Positions 51,732 through 60,394 of a stretch of 64,000 nt of DNA are shown piece by piece. Under the pieces are notes generated by a model. It saw only the letters and a list, made by a program, of their open reading frames with translations, searched no databases and was not told the origin of the DNA. Positions within the stretch are counted from its first letter, which is position 1; each line of letters starts with the position of its first letter. The stretch is from CAYWVR01 sp964461715 (GTDB lineage Bacteria; Planctomycetota; Phycisphaerae; FEN-1346): assembly GCA_964461715.1 (NCBI GenBank), contig CAYWVR010000017.1:7464-71463 (forward strand), read 5' to 3'. The position numbers were made by a program, and so were the translations under genes.

Positions 51732-52888
51732 TGAAGTTCCAAGGCTATCGCCGCCCCGATGGTCGCGTCGGCGTCCGCAACCCCCTGCTCATCGTCTCGA
51801 CGGTCGTCTGTGCCAACGAGGTGGCCGATCGGATCCGCCGCCGCACGAGGGGGGCCGTGGTGCTCGTCCACCACGCGGGCTGCTGCATGCTCGGCCGCGA
51901 CCTGGAGCAGTTCAAGCGGACCCTCGTCGGGGTCGCGACGAACCCGAACGTCGGGGCCGTGCTCGCCGTAGGGCTGGGGTGTGAGCAGATCGACGCCGCG
52001 TGGCTCGCCGACGAGGCCCGCCGCGCGGGCACGCGGGCCGAGGCCGTGACGATCCAGGCCGAGGGCGGGACGCAGAAGACCGTCCGCCGCGGTGCCGGGA
52101 TCGCCGCCGAGATGGCCGAGGCCCTTGCGCGCGAGGAGCGCGTCGGGTGCGGCCTGGCGGACCTCGTGCTCGGGACCGAGTGCGGGGGATCGGACTTCTC
52201 GAGCGGCTTGGCAGCCAACCCCGCCATCGGGTGGGTCTCGGATCGGCTCGTCGATGCGGGGGGGACGGTCATCCTCTCGGAGACGACCGAGATCATCGGC
52301 GGCGAGCACCTCCTCGCGAAACGGGCCGTCGATGAGGGTGTCGCCCGCCGCATCTACGAGATGGTCGCCCGCGTCGAGTCCGAGGCCCGGCGTCTGGGCG
52401 TGGATATCCGCGGCTCGCAGCCGACGCCGGGTAACATCCGCGGGGGTCTGACGACCATCGAAGAGAAATCGCTCGGCTGCATCTATAAGGCCGGGACGGC
52501 CCGCGTACAGGGGGTTGTCGAGTACGGCAAGCGCGTCGGCGGCACGGGGCTCTGGTTTATGGATACGCCCGGCCAGGACGTCGAATCGATCACCGGCATG
52601 GTGGCCGGCGGCGCGAACGTCGTCGTCTTCTCGACCGGCCTGGGAACGCCCGTCGGGTGCCCCATCGCCCCGGTCGTCAAGCTGACCGGCAACCCCGACA
52701 CGGCCCGCTCGATGCGCTCGAACATCGACCTCTCGGCCGGGGGCATCCTCACGGGCCGCGACACGATCGAATCGGTCGGCGAGAAGCTCCTCGCGTTGCT
52801 GGTCGAGGTGGCCGGCGGCGACGAGACGAAGGCCGAGCGTCTGGGCCACGCCGAGTTCGCCATCCACCGCCTCGGCATCACGATATGA
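51731..52888 (+). CDS. UxaA-family dehydratase large subunit (altronate/galactarate dehydratase-like)
   Basis: The 385-aa protein starts at ATG 51731 inside the stop of the small subunit. It carries the family signatures: GYRRPDGRVGVRNPLLIVSTVVCAN, HHAGCCMLG, LGTECGGSDFSSGLAANPAIG, and the C-terminal GTPVGCPIAPVVKLTGN. Family members dehydrate altronate, galactarate or related sugar acids, usually with an Fe/Mn centre; the Cys residues in HHAGCCM and TECGGSD and CPIAP are its likely ligands. This indicates that the cell uses hexuronates released by polysaccharide lyases, and it is followed closely by such a gene. Which sugar acid is used is not decided by sequence. Confidence 0.9.
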   Translation: MKFQGYRRPDGRVGVRNPLLIVSTVVCANEVADRIRRRTRGAVVLVHHAGCCMLGRDLEQFKRTLVGVATNPNVGAVLAVGLGCEQIDAAWLADEARRAGTRAEAVTIQAEGGTQKTVRRGAGIAAEMAEALAREERVGCGLADLVLGTECGGSDFSSGLAANPAIGWVSDRLVDAGGTVILSETTEIIGGEHLLAKRAVDEGVARRIYEMVARVESEARRLGVDIRGSQPTPGNIRGGLTTIEEKSLGCIYKAGTARVQGVVEYGKRVGGTGLWFMDTPGQDVESITGMVAGGANVVVFSTGLGTPVGCPIAPVVKLTGNPDTARSMRSNIDLSAGGILTGRDTIESVGEKLLALLVEVAGGDETKAERLGHAEFAIHRLGITI

Positions 52889-52967
52889 TGTCGCCGTTGT
52901 CCCCTGGCCTCCGCATGCGGCGGATCATCCATCGACGCTGGTTGTGAAGAAAGGACAGGGAGGTCGC

Positions 52968-55355
52968 ATGCGGAAGCTCCTTTGGGTCAGTCTGGCACTG
53001 CTCAGTTTGGTCGCACCGGCGGCCCGTGCCGCCGAGCACCCCTACATCCTCTGGACGAGGGACGAGGCCGCGGTCATCCGCCGCCGTATCGAGACCGAGC
53101 CGTGGGCCCGGGCCGAGTACGAGCGGCTCCGCGGCATCCGGGGCTACGGGGAGGTCTTCTCGCGCCTCTTCCGCTACAGCGTCATGGGCGACGAGGAGGC
53201 CGGCGCGAAGGAACGCAAGTATCTCCTTTCGTTCATCGGTGCCAAGGTCGGCGAGAGTCGCCGCCACACCGAGGAGCTTTCCGCCCTCCGCTACGACGTC
53301 CTCTACCATTCGCTGACGTCCGAGCAGCGCAGCAAGATCGAGGCGACGTTCCGCAAGCACATCCAGCACGAGCTGGACCATCCGTACAGGAACACCCGCG
53401 TCTCGTGGCTTCCCAACATGCAGTGGCCCCGCCTCGGTGGCTGCCACCTCATGGCTCTCGCCACGGGCGACGAGAAGCTCATGCGGGCCATCTGGACCGG
53501 CGCGAGTGGCATGAAGTGGTACTTCGACGAGTACCTCGCCGACGGGGGCCTGTACTTCGAGGAGTTCGGCAAGATCCGCTCCCTTGTCGGTACGATGCTC
53601 CTCTGGTGCCGCGGCTGCGATCGCCTCGGCCTCGAAGCGATGGGGTACGGCTATCGCGGCACGGGCGGCGCGACGATGCGAAGCTACGTCGAGAGCCTTG
53701 TCTGGATCGGCTACCCGCGGATCACATTCCCGCGGGGCCTGCCGCACTACGGCCGCGTGACGATGGGCGACGCCAAGGGCTCGCACTGCGAGGACGCCCC
53801 GCGGTTCCTCCTCCAGCACGCCCTTGTGCCGGGCACGGTGGCGGGGGACGATCCGGGGTGGGAGAAGGAGTTCCCGGCAGCCAACATGAACGGACGCGAC
53901 CACAAGGGCGCCAAGGTCGAGAAGCTGGGCGAGCGGCACTGGTTCGAGGTGCTGGCGGCAAAGTACCCCGAGGGGCCCTTTCGCTACTTCCTTGCCCAGA
54001 TGCGCCGGCGCGGCGACCCGGCCTATCGGCCGACGCTCTTCTGGGGTCTCGAGCCCATCGCCCCGGACGCGGTCGGGCCCCCGCCCGCCCCGTCGCGGGT
54101 CTTCCCGGAGCGGGGCTTCGCGATGTTGCGAGCGGACGAGTCGCCGGCCTACTGGGAAGGCCCCGGCCCGGCCGTCAGCCTCCAGTTCGCGACGCTCTAC
54201 GTCCACTACCTGGCGGACTGCTTCTCGCTGCTCGGCTACTACGCCTACAACCGGCCCATCTACTTCAACCGCACGATCAGCGCTGGCTACAACGGCGGTC
54301 CCTACGATTTCCACGTCCGGGGGCACTGCGGCGTGGTTGTCGACGGGCTCCAGGCCCAGCCCATCGGCCCGGTACCCGAGCGGCACGACTTCTCGTCGCT
54401 CGCGAAGTTCGTCGCCGTCCGGACCGAGTCGCCCGAGACGACCTACACCGGCCGCGAGGTCCGCTCCAGCGACCAGCCCAAGAAACCCGCCACCCAGGTC
54501 TACCCCGGCGTGGATCTGGAGCGGGCCCTTGTCCTGACGGAGGCATACCTTTTCGACGTCTACCGCGTCGAGAGCGACCGGCCCCGCGCCTACCACTGGC
54601 TCGTCCACGCCCTCGGCGAGCCGCACCCCGACGATCCGAAGGCGTGGCGCGCCTCGGACGAGCTTGCGAAGACGCTCTTCGCCATCCCCGAGGTCAAGAT
54701 CTCCGGCGAGCGGCGCCTGGATGCCGGCAAGGACGCCTGGAACGTCTCGACGCTCCAGACCTGCGCCCTCGAGGACGTGAAGGAGAGCAAGCTGGGCCCC
54801 GCGTGGCATGACCGCAAGGTGGGCGTGCGCGTCTCGATGCTCGGTGAGCCGGGCACGGCCGTCTTTACGTACGATTCGCCCACCGTTTACACGCCCGGAA
54901 GCCCCCGCACGCCGAAGCCCGAGGACCGGGCGGCGTACGAGAAGGTTTCCGAGGTGGGCGGCGTGAGCGTTGCCGTGGCCCGGACGTGTCCCTCGACGAC
55001 GTTCGTCGCCCTGCACGAGCCGTTCGAGGGCGGCCGGCACCGCATCGAGCGGTTCGATCGCATCGCCCGGGCTGACGACGCCGTCGCGGTGCGCATCGGC
55101 GGCGAGAGTGGCCTCGACGACCGCATCCTCGTGGCCCTCGGCCCGAAGGCCAACGAGGTTCGCACGCTCTCGGGTGGCCGGGAGCGTTTCACCTTCGCCG
55201 GCTACGCTTTCGTCCGCGTCGGGCCCGAGAGGGTGGAGGTGGCGGGCGAACTCCGGGCCATGACGATCGAGATCGAGGGGCGGCCCAACCTCGTTGTCAA
55301 CGGCGAGGCCGTCTCTGCCCGTGTGGCCGACGGTCTCCTCACCTTCGGCCCGTGA
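52968..55355 (+). CDS. Exported heparinase II/III-like polysaccharide lyase candidate (795 aa)
   Basis: ATG 52968 has GGGAGG five bases upstream and a signal peptide ending PAARAAEH. The N-terminal region (YILWTRDEAAVIRRRIETEPWARAEYERL) and the alpha-helical toroid with CHLMALATGDEKLMRAI are typical of heparinase II/III-like lyases. A beta-sandwich half follows (GHCGVVVDGLQAQP, FDVYRVESDRPRAYHW). The segment around FNRTISAGYNGGPYDFHVRGH replaces the usual HHxxDQ-type motif, so family (PL12/PL15/PL21) and activity stay open. It starts 79 bases after the UxaA gene and is probably in the same operon, consistent with cleaving an acidic glycan to feed the dehydratase. Confidence 0.7.
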   Translation: MRKLLWVSLALLSLVAPAARAAEHPYILWTRDEAAVIRRRIETEPWARAEYERLRGIRGYGEVFSRLFRYSVMGDEEAGAKERKYLLSFIGAKVGESRRHTEELSALRYDVLYHSLTSEQRSKIEATFRKHIQHELDHPYRNTRVSWLPNMQWPRLGGCHLMALATGDEKLMRAIWTGASGMKWYFDEYLADGGLYFEEFGKIRSLVGTMLLWCRGCDRLGLEAMGYGYRGTGGATMRSYVESLVWIGYPRITFPRGLPHYGRVTMGDAKGSHCEDAPRFLLQHALVPGTVAGDDPGWEKEFPAANMNGRDHKGAKVEKLGERHWFEVLAAKYPEGPFRYFLAQMRRRGDPAYRPTLFWGLEPIAPDAVGPPPAPSRVFPERGFAMLRADESPAYWEGPGPAVSLQFATLYVHYLADCFSLLGYYAYNRPIYFNRTISAGYNGGPYDFHVRGHCGVVVDGLQAQPIGPVPERHDFSSLAKFVAVRTESPETTYTGREVRSSDQPKKPATQVYPGVDLERALVLTEAYLFDVYRVESDRPRAYHWLVHALGEPHPDDPKAWRASDELAKTLFAIPEVKISGERRLDAGKDAWNVSTLQTCALEDVKESKLGPAWHDRKVGVRVSMLGEPGTAVFTYDSPTVYTPGSPRTPKPEDRAAYEKVSEVGGVSVAVARTCPSTTFVALHEPFEGGRHRIERFDRIARADDAVAVRIGGESGLDDRILVALGPKANEVRTLSGGRERFTFAGYAFVRVGPERVEVAGELRAMTIEIEGRPNLVVNGEAVSARVADGLLTFGP

Positions 55356-55435
55356 GCGTGGCCGCAAACCGTCCGATGCATCCCGCCCCGGATTGTGTTA
55401 CAGGAGCAGGACACGGTCCCGGGAGACGCTGTGCC

Positions 55436-58252
55436 ATGACCAAGACTGCCCTCGCCCTTCTTGCCCTACTCCTTGCCGCGCCCCTCGCCGGGGCAGCCGG
55501 CGTGCCCCAAGCGCCCGACGTCCCCCAGGTCACCGAGAGCGAGCCGCTCATCGACCTGGCCGGTTCGGCGCGGGTGCTTTCGACCGAGACGTTCGACCTG
55601 CGGCTCGACCTGCCGAAGGTCTTTGCGGAGCCGCACAAGGGCGGGACGCGGCACCGGCCGCTGGCGGTGACGATCGTGCGGCTCGACGGGGATTGGGAGC
55701 CGGCCCGTTCGGCGGCCACGACGCTCTTCTACTGGGGCCAGCGCCTCCGTGTGAACGCCTCGGACCTCCGCGTCAGCGAGGACGCCCTCACCGGCACCCT
55801 CGATATCCTCTTCCCGGACGGGAAGCGAACGGCGGTCAAAGTGGAGCTTGACGGCGCCATCACGCGCCCCGGGGACGGCGGACCGTGGCAGGTCGAAGGG
55901 ACGTTCACCGGACCCTACTTCGGCCGCGACGGGGCCACGTCCCCGCGGCCCGAGCCCCATCCCTTCACCGGCACGTTCCAGCCGCCCGTCCGGCCCGGCG
56001 GGTGGAACCAGGGCACCGTCCACGAGGGACGCCTGCGGCTGGCCTTCGACCTCGGCACGGAGCGAGCCAACTGGACGACCTACCGCACCGCCGTCTACGA
56101 GATGGACGCGCCGGCCGACTTGGCGTTCGCCTCGGGCCTGCGGGTGCGCATCGCCCGCGACGCGGAGGAGATCGCGGCGTCGCCGCCCGCGTCGGCGTCG
56201 GTCTGGATCCGCGAGGCTGACGGGTCCTGGTACTATGTCAAGGACGCCGTGCCCCTCTGCGACCCGATCAACGAGTCGGTCCTCCTCTGGGAGGACTTCG
56301 CGGAGGCCGAGTGGGTGGCCCCGACGGGCAGCCACATGGATGAGGACTACGCGATCGACCTGGACCGCATCTCGCACCTGGCGATCGGCGTCGTCAATCC
56401 GTTGGGCATCGGCGAGGTGACCTTCGCCGTCGAGGCCGTCGACCTGGTGACGTGCGCGGTCCCGGAACCGACCCCGGCGCAGGTGGCCGTGACGGGGCGA
56501 ATGCTTTCGATAAACGATCATGATACCGTGCCACCCGGCCTCTTCGGAGGATACGCCCCGGACTTGCCCCAACGCTTCCGTCCGGGCTGCCAGCGGTACC
56601 TCTCGCACGGCCCTGCAATCCCGGGGCCCGGCGACACCGAGGTCTTCAAGATCGACTGCTGGTTCGACCGATACGCCTCGGCCACGCTCCTCGGGACGGG
56701 CGAGTGGGCCGAGTCGCTCGCGGGCATGGTCCGTCGCTACGCCGAGCGGGTCAAGGACGCGGGCTTCACCGAAGCCCGCCTCGAATTCTGGAACGAACCG
56801 TACCTGAACTGGGCCAAGCCGCCCGGCGGCCGCAACTACAAACTCGATTTCTACGACGTGTCGCGCGCCGCCGAGGGGGCCCCGGTCATCGTCCGCAAGA
56901 CCGGCATGGTCATCCCGTACCTGGCGTGGCGGAAGACGAGGCGCGGCGGGTGGGAGGTCTATGACCGGACCCAGTTCACCTACTGGTCCGCTCGCGCCAA
57001 CGGGTTCATTTACGACCGCATGCTCCAGGTCGTCGGCACGACCTTGAAGGAGATCAACTCCGACGTCCACCTTCTGGCCGGGTGGGACTTCCGCTGGAAC
57101 GAGGACCGCTGGGCCGCATGGGACATCCTCTACAAGCCCACGATCGACCGCGGCATTGCCTGGATCGACGGCCTTACGGAGCACCACTACCAGGGGGACA
57201 CGACGGCCATGAATGGGAGCTACGAGGTGGCCGTCGCCTACACGAAGACCCGGTACGACAAGTGGATCTACTGCTACAACACCGAGACGAACGACCTGCT
57301 GGACGCCCCCTCCCGTGGGGCCGTCACGACGCCCGAGCAGGCCCGGCGCGCCACCCACTATCGCCGCAGCGTCTACAACCTTCGCGACATCCTCCGATGC
57401 GTCCAGCAGAGCCCCGACAAGGCCGCCGGCCGCACCGTCATCCATTGCGCCGGGCGCGGCGTCGAGCCGTGGACGGAGGTGGCCTACGGGCTGATGACGA
57501 ACCTCCGGGGCCGCCTTGTCGAGGCCGCCTCCGACGACCCCCGTGTCTGGACCGTCGCCTCCGTCGACGGCACCGATCCGAAGGCCATGCCGCCCGACCC
57601 CTCGACTCCGCTCACGCTCGTCGTCATGGTTTTCAACGACCACCGCGTCCCGCGGGCCGTCGAGGTGCAGGTCCGCGCCCCTGAAGGGACGCATTTCACG
57701 GGCGGCACGGTCGCGCAGACGACGGTGGACAAAGAGACGTGGAAGATCGGCGTGGATGCGGCCCCGGCCGGGGTCGAGGAGGGGGCCACCGCGGCCCGCT
57801 TCGCCGTCGAGCTGGCGGACCGCGGAACGTGGAAGGTCGCGCTGCCCCTGGCGGGCACAGTACCGCCGAAGGCCGAGGTCGTCCGGCGCCAGTTCTTCTC
57901 GCCGGACATTCTGGCGGAGGTGTCGCGCGCGGCCCGCGAGTTCCGGACGACGGTGGCGCTTGAGCCGGGGGATATCGCCCGGGCGGCCCGGGCGACGCTT
58001 CGCCTCGTGGTCGAGGACATCGCCCCGGCCGAGGGTGCGGTCACGGTAGGCGGTCAAACGATCCCGCTCCCGAAGGCATGGACGGCGGACAACGTCCTCC
58101 GCATCCTCGAGCTGCCCCTCGACCCGGCGACGCTCGAGCCGGCGACGGAGGTCGTCTTTCGCCTCGAGGAGGGCAACCACCTTGGCTATCGCGTGGACAT
58201 GACGAGCATCGTCCTGGAGACACGGCCGGGGAGGGCGGCGGACCCCCGGTGA
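55436..58252 (+). CDS. Exported clan GH-A glycosidase, GH39-like (938 aa)
   Basis: ATG 55436 lies behind GGGAG and opens a signal peptide ending LAGAAG. Residues about 50-360 form beta-sandwich domains. The barrel carries EARLEFWNEPYLNW near 450, the NEP acid/base motif of clan GH-A, and further strands DVHLLAGWDFRWNED, WIDGLTEHHYQG and YNTETNDLL, one of which should hold the nucleophile Glu. The C-terminus (about 720-938) is beta-rich. GH39 members hydrolyse beta-xylosides or alpha-L-iduronides; the second would fit glycosaminoglycan-like substrates, but this is inference. It completes the 51.4-58.3 kb operon with UxaA and the lyase-like gene. Confidence 0.75.
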   Translation: MTKTALALLALLLAAPLAGAAGVPQAPDVPQVTESEPLIDLAGSARVLSTETFDLRLDLPKVFAEPHKGGTRHRPLAVTIVRLDGDWEPARSAATTLFYWGQRLRVNASDLRVSEDALTGTLDILFPDGKRTAVKVELDGAITRPGDGGPWQVEGTFTGPYFGRDGATSPRPEPHPFTGTFQPPVRPGGWNQGTVHEGRLRLAFDLGTERANWTTYRTAVYEMDAPADLAFASGLRVRIARDAEEIAASPPASASVWIREADGSWYYVKDAVPLCDPINESVLLWEDFAEAEWVAPTGSHMDEDYAIDLDRISHLAIGVVNPLGIGEVTFAVEAVDLVTCAVPEPTPAQVAVTGRMLSINDHDTVPPGLFGGYAPDLPQRFRPGCQRYLSHGPAIPGPGDTEVFKIDCWFDRYASATLLGTGEWAESLAGMVRRYAERVKDAGFTEARLEFWNEPYLNWAKPPGGRNYKLDFYDVSRAAEGAPVIVRKTGMVIPYLAWRKTRRGGWEVYDRTQFTYWSARANGFIYDRMLQVVGTTLKEINSDVHLLAGWDFRWNEDRWAAWDILYKPTIDRGIAWIDGLTEHHYQGDTTAMNGSYEVAVAYTKTRYDKWIYCYNTETNDLLDAPSRGAVTTPEQARRATHYRRSVYNLRDILRCVQQSPDKAAGRTVIHCAGRGVEPWTEVAYGLMTNLRGRLVEAASDDPRVWTVASVDGTDPKAMPPDPSTPLTLVVMVFNDHRVPRAVEVQVRAPEGTHFTGGTVAQTTVDKETWKIGVDAAPAGVEEGATAARFAVELADRGTWKVALPLAGTVPPKAEVVRRQFFSPDILAEVSRAAREFRTTVALEPGDIARAARATLRLVVEDIAPAEGAVTVGGQTIPLPKAWTADNVLRILELPLDPATLEPATEVVFRLEEGNHLGYRVDMTSIVLETRPGRAADPR

Positions 58253-58270
58253 GACCCTCGGCGGAGCTTC

Positions 58271-58358
58271 TGTGAAACTTCACTTTTGATGCTCGAGTGA
58301 TTTCGCGAAAAGTTTCACAACTTTATCGTTGACAGCCCCCGGCAGGCTGACCTACGCT
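58271..58358 (+). promoter_or_regulatory. Palindromic control region with perfect -35 upstream of the truncated Fe-S gene
   Basis: TGTGAAACTT (58271-58280) and AAGTTTCACA (58310-58319) are a perfect 10-bp inverted repeat. The left arm is itself part of palindrome GTGAAACTTCAC (58272-58283), and TTTCGCGAAA (58301-58310) is another 10-bp palindrome. TTGACA (58329-58334), 18 bases, TACGCT (58353-58358) follow. The TTCACA and TGTGAA half-sites resemble those of Rex or CRP/FNR regulators, which fit a redox gene, but the spacing does not match either consensus. Confidence 0.55.
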
Positions 58359-58466
58359 CGGGGTGCGTTAAGCGGGTTTCTCCGCGAAGAAAACCGGGTT
58401 CCCTCATTTCTTGGGTTCGGGGACACGATCGCACCGACGGGCCGGTCAAGGCAAGGGGGGCCCGAC

Positions 58467-58949
58467 GTGCGGCAGGCGTATTACGCTGGCGAAGAAGCGC
58501 TCGCGCGGTTGCTGGAGTCGCTCGACGCGGACGATATCTACGCGGCCGTCCGCCGCGAGCGGGGGTCCGAGTACTGTAACCTCTCCACCCACCCCGACGC
58601 CGAGCCCGCGCTGCGCGAGCCGCGCCCCGCGGCCAGCCCCCGGGCGTTCCTCCAGCCTGCACGAGAGCGCGTGGCCGCCTACACGGCCGAAGGGCCCGTT
58701 GAGGAAGGATGCTGCCCGGCCTGCGGCCAACGGGCGCTGGTGGGCCTTCGGGCCTGCGACCTCAAGGCCATCGCGTACCTCGACAAGGTCCTCCGAGAGG
58801 GGGAGGTGGCCGACCCGTTCTACGAGGTGCGGCGAGAGTCAGACCTCGTGATCGCGGTCGACTGCGTCGCGCCGCACGAGGACCAGAGCGGCACCCGTCT
58901 GGAAGTACCGTTCACCTGGCGCCCGGGCGAGGTCATGGCCATGGCGTAG
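58467..58949 (+). CDS. Truncated 4Fe-4S hydrogenase/sulfite-reductase-like subunit (160 aa)
   Basis: GTG 58467, about six bases after AAGGGGGG, starts a 160-aa product. Residues 1-130 match the N-terminal half of the Fe-S beta-subunit of soluble hydrogenases and of AsrA-type anaerobic sulfite reductase (RAFLQPARERVAAYTAEGP, ALVGLRACDLKAIAYLDKVLREGEVADPFY, DLVIAVDCVAPHED). Intact proteins are around 330-350 aa and carry two 4Fe-4S clusters in their second half. Here the family sequence ends at ADC, and an unrelated-looking tail (GTRLEVPFTWRPGEVMAMA) leads to the stop. I infer a deletion joining two genes or parts. It is probably non-functional. Confidence 0.6.
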   Translation: MRQAYYAGEEALARLLESLDADDIYAAVRRERGSEYCNLSTHPDAEPALREPRPAASPRAFLQPARERVAAYTAEGPVEEGCCPACGQRALVGLRACDLKAIAYLDKVLREGEVADPFYEVRRESDLVIAVDCVAPHEDQSGTRLEVPFTWRPGEVMAMA

Positions 58950-58961
58950 GCGCAGAGCAAC

Positions 58962-58986
58962 GCCCCGCAGGCTGGGCCGACGGGGC
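58962..58986 (+). terminator. Possible bidirectional terminator hairpin
   Basis: GCCCCG (58962-58967) and CGGGGC (58981-58986) form a six-bp stem in the convergent gap between the Fe-S gene and the PEP-CTERM gene. No T-tract is next to it, so efficiency is doubtful. Confidence 0.35.
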
Positions 58987-59009
58987 ATTGGCTTGGTCGA
59001 AGTCTCCGA

Positions 59010-59732
59010 TCAAGCGGCGCGGCGGCGACGCAGAATCGCGAGGCCACCAATTCCGAGCAGGCTCAGCGAAGCAGGTTCGGGGACTTCTGCTGTAGCGGAG
59101 AAGTTGTCAAGTTCCAGGTCTAAAGCCATGCCACCATTCAGGCTGCCATCCATGCCTACGGTAACAGGGCCCCCAAAACCGCCAACGCTGCCGATTCTCT
59201 GCCAGTCATTGGTGTAGTAGAAAGCCTCAACAACAGTCGATGTGCGCTTCAGACGCAGAGCACCGGTTGATGGCGGATGCCAGATGTTCGCGATTCCAGT
59301 TGAATCTTGGTGGAGCATCACGGCTCCATCAGAAGGAATGCCGCCCCTCCAAATGTGGGTAAGCACAACTGAACCCGTCAACGTCGAGCGGACGCTGAGG
59401 CCGGTGCGTGTACGGTCCCTGGAGGAGGAACTCGTTCCGCTGAGGAACCTGTAGTCCACAGTAATATCGAAATCGCCATCCAGTTCCGAGATCAAACCCA
59501 CGCCACCACTACCACTAATACCTGTTGGAGCCGTGATCTTCAGGGCGCCACCTTGCTCCACCACCGATGGGCGGTCTCCACCTTGCCAAACATTCCAGAG
59601 CGCGGGTTCGAGAGTGCCATCTCCAAAATCATCGGTGATCACGATAGCTCCGAGGGCTGCCGAAGAACCGTGGATCAGTAATGCGAGTCCGCAGACACCA
59701 TAGCAAAGCCACCAAGGGCGTGTTTCCGACAT
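59010..59732 (-). CDS. PEP-CTERM sorting domain protein (240 aa), lower-GC gene
   Basis: ATG 59732 has GGAG eight bases upstream; the open frame further upstream crosses the N gap and is not real. A signal peptide (about 1-30, with a Trp/Cys-containing start) is followed by a jelly-roll-like domain (FGDGTLEPALWNVWQGG, DFDITVDYRFL, VVLTHIWRGGI, VEAFYYTNDWQRIGS), similar in style to LamG/DUF1583-type concanavalin folds. The tail VPEPASLSLLGIGGLAILRRRRAA is a PEP-CTERM signal. Codon use is clearly less GC-biased than in neighbouring genes, so it may come from a different genomic background. It is the last gene before the scaffold gap. Confidence 0.85.
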   Translation of the reverse strand: MSETRPWWLCYGVCGLALLIHGSSAALGAIVITDDFGDGTLEPALWNVWQGGDRPSVVEQGGALKITAPTGISGSGGVGLISELDGDFDITVDYRFLSGTSSSSRDRTRTGLSVRSTLTGSVVLTHIWRGGIPSDGAVMLHQDSTGIANIWHPPSTGALRLKRTSTVVEAFYYTNDWQRIGSVGGFGGPVTVGMDGSLNGGMALDLELDNFSATAEVPEPASLSLLGIGGLAILRRRRAA

Positions 59733-59874
59733 GTTGGTCTCCGTTTGAACGTTCTTGCGGGGCCCCTTTGATGCCCCGTGCATCGGCCGGGAGCGCCCGC
59801 GTGAGCCAAAGCCCCCCTGCGGATGCCACGCAAATGAGCGAGCGGTCATCCGGCCGAGGAACCCCCAGAATCTA

Positions 59875-59904
59875 CCCCCCCCCCCCCCCCCCCCNNNNNN
59901 NNNN
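59875..59904. other. Assembly gap: 20-nt C homopolymer followed by 10 N
   Basis: A run of 20 C (59875-59894) leads directly into ten N (59895-59904). The pattern is typical of a scaffold join with a sequencing-artefact homopolymer at the contig end. The real distance and linkage between the two sides are unknown. The 160 bases to its left, up to the PEP-CTERM start, hold a GGGGC/GCCCC hairpin (about 59758-59776) but no gene. Confidence 0.95.
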
Positions 59905-60005
59905 GATCTGTCAAGCGTTGATTTCCAAGTTTTTGCAGAAAAGCAGCCTACAGCATTCACCCCACAGGCATGGAGCGGGCAGGGAAATCTTCGTGGCTCA
60001 CGGCA

Positions 60006-60103
60006 GAAAGTCCCGCCACTTCGAGCCTCGGCCGGGTAAGTATGGAATGGGCACCGATGTTGTTTTTTGGAAAGTCCCGTCACTTTGCCGTTTCACCGGG
60101 TAA
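60006..60103 (+). repeat. Direct repeat pair with 64-bp offset
   Basis: GAAAGTCCCGCCACTT (60006-60021) recurs as GAAAGTCCCGTCACTT (60070-60085), and CCGGGTAA recurs at 60032 and 60096, both offset by exactly 64 bp. The intervening sequence is only partly similar. It lies in the AT-richer stretch 59,905-60,394, which has no convincing gene. It may be the edge of a mobile element or an iteron-like site. Confidence 0.6.
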
Positions 60104-60266
60104 TTGATTAATAGCCGACCACCTTGGCCGAAAACCGCGCGGCAGAACGGCCTCGGTCGTGGATATAGAGGACAAACACCGCAGATGCGGTTCCGATCGC
60201 GGAATAAGGCCCGTCAGGCGGGAGGAAGGCAGCGGAATGCAACCACTGGCCGAAAAAACTTTTGCC

Positions 60267-60303
60267 ATGCAAACTGCTGTCAATACAGTGTTTGCATTAT
60301 AGA
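60267..60303 (+). promoter_or_regulatory. Inverted repeat next to a TATAGA box upstream of the phage-like genes
   Basis: ATGCAAAC (60267-60274) and GTTTGCAT (60290-60297) are perfect 8-bp inverted repeats, followed immediately by TATAGA (60298-60303), a possible -10. No good -35 is visible at 16-18 bases. A repressor-type operator would fit the phage-like genes downstream. TGTCATA occurs twice further on (60347-60353, 60373-60379). Confidence 0.4.
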
Positions 60304-60394
60304 TGCCCTCCACCTCTCTCTTTTTGGCGTGCAATACCGCATATGCTGTCATAGGATACCAGTATACGAGGTGTCATACGCAAGGAGATCACGG

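Noticed and set aside
59733..60083. Upstream extension of the third PEP-CTERM gene through the N run
   Set aside because: The extension would translate a C homopolymer and unknown bases; a signal peptide and ribosome site support ATG 59732.
60006..60103. CRISPR-like repeats
   Set aside because: Only two copies, repeat and spacer boundaries not clean, and no cas gene in the window.
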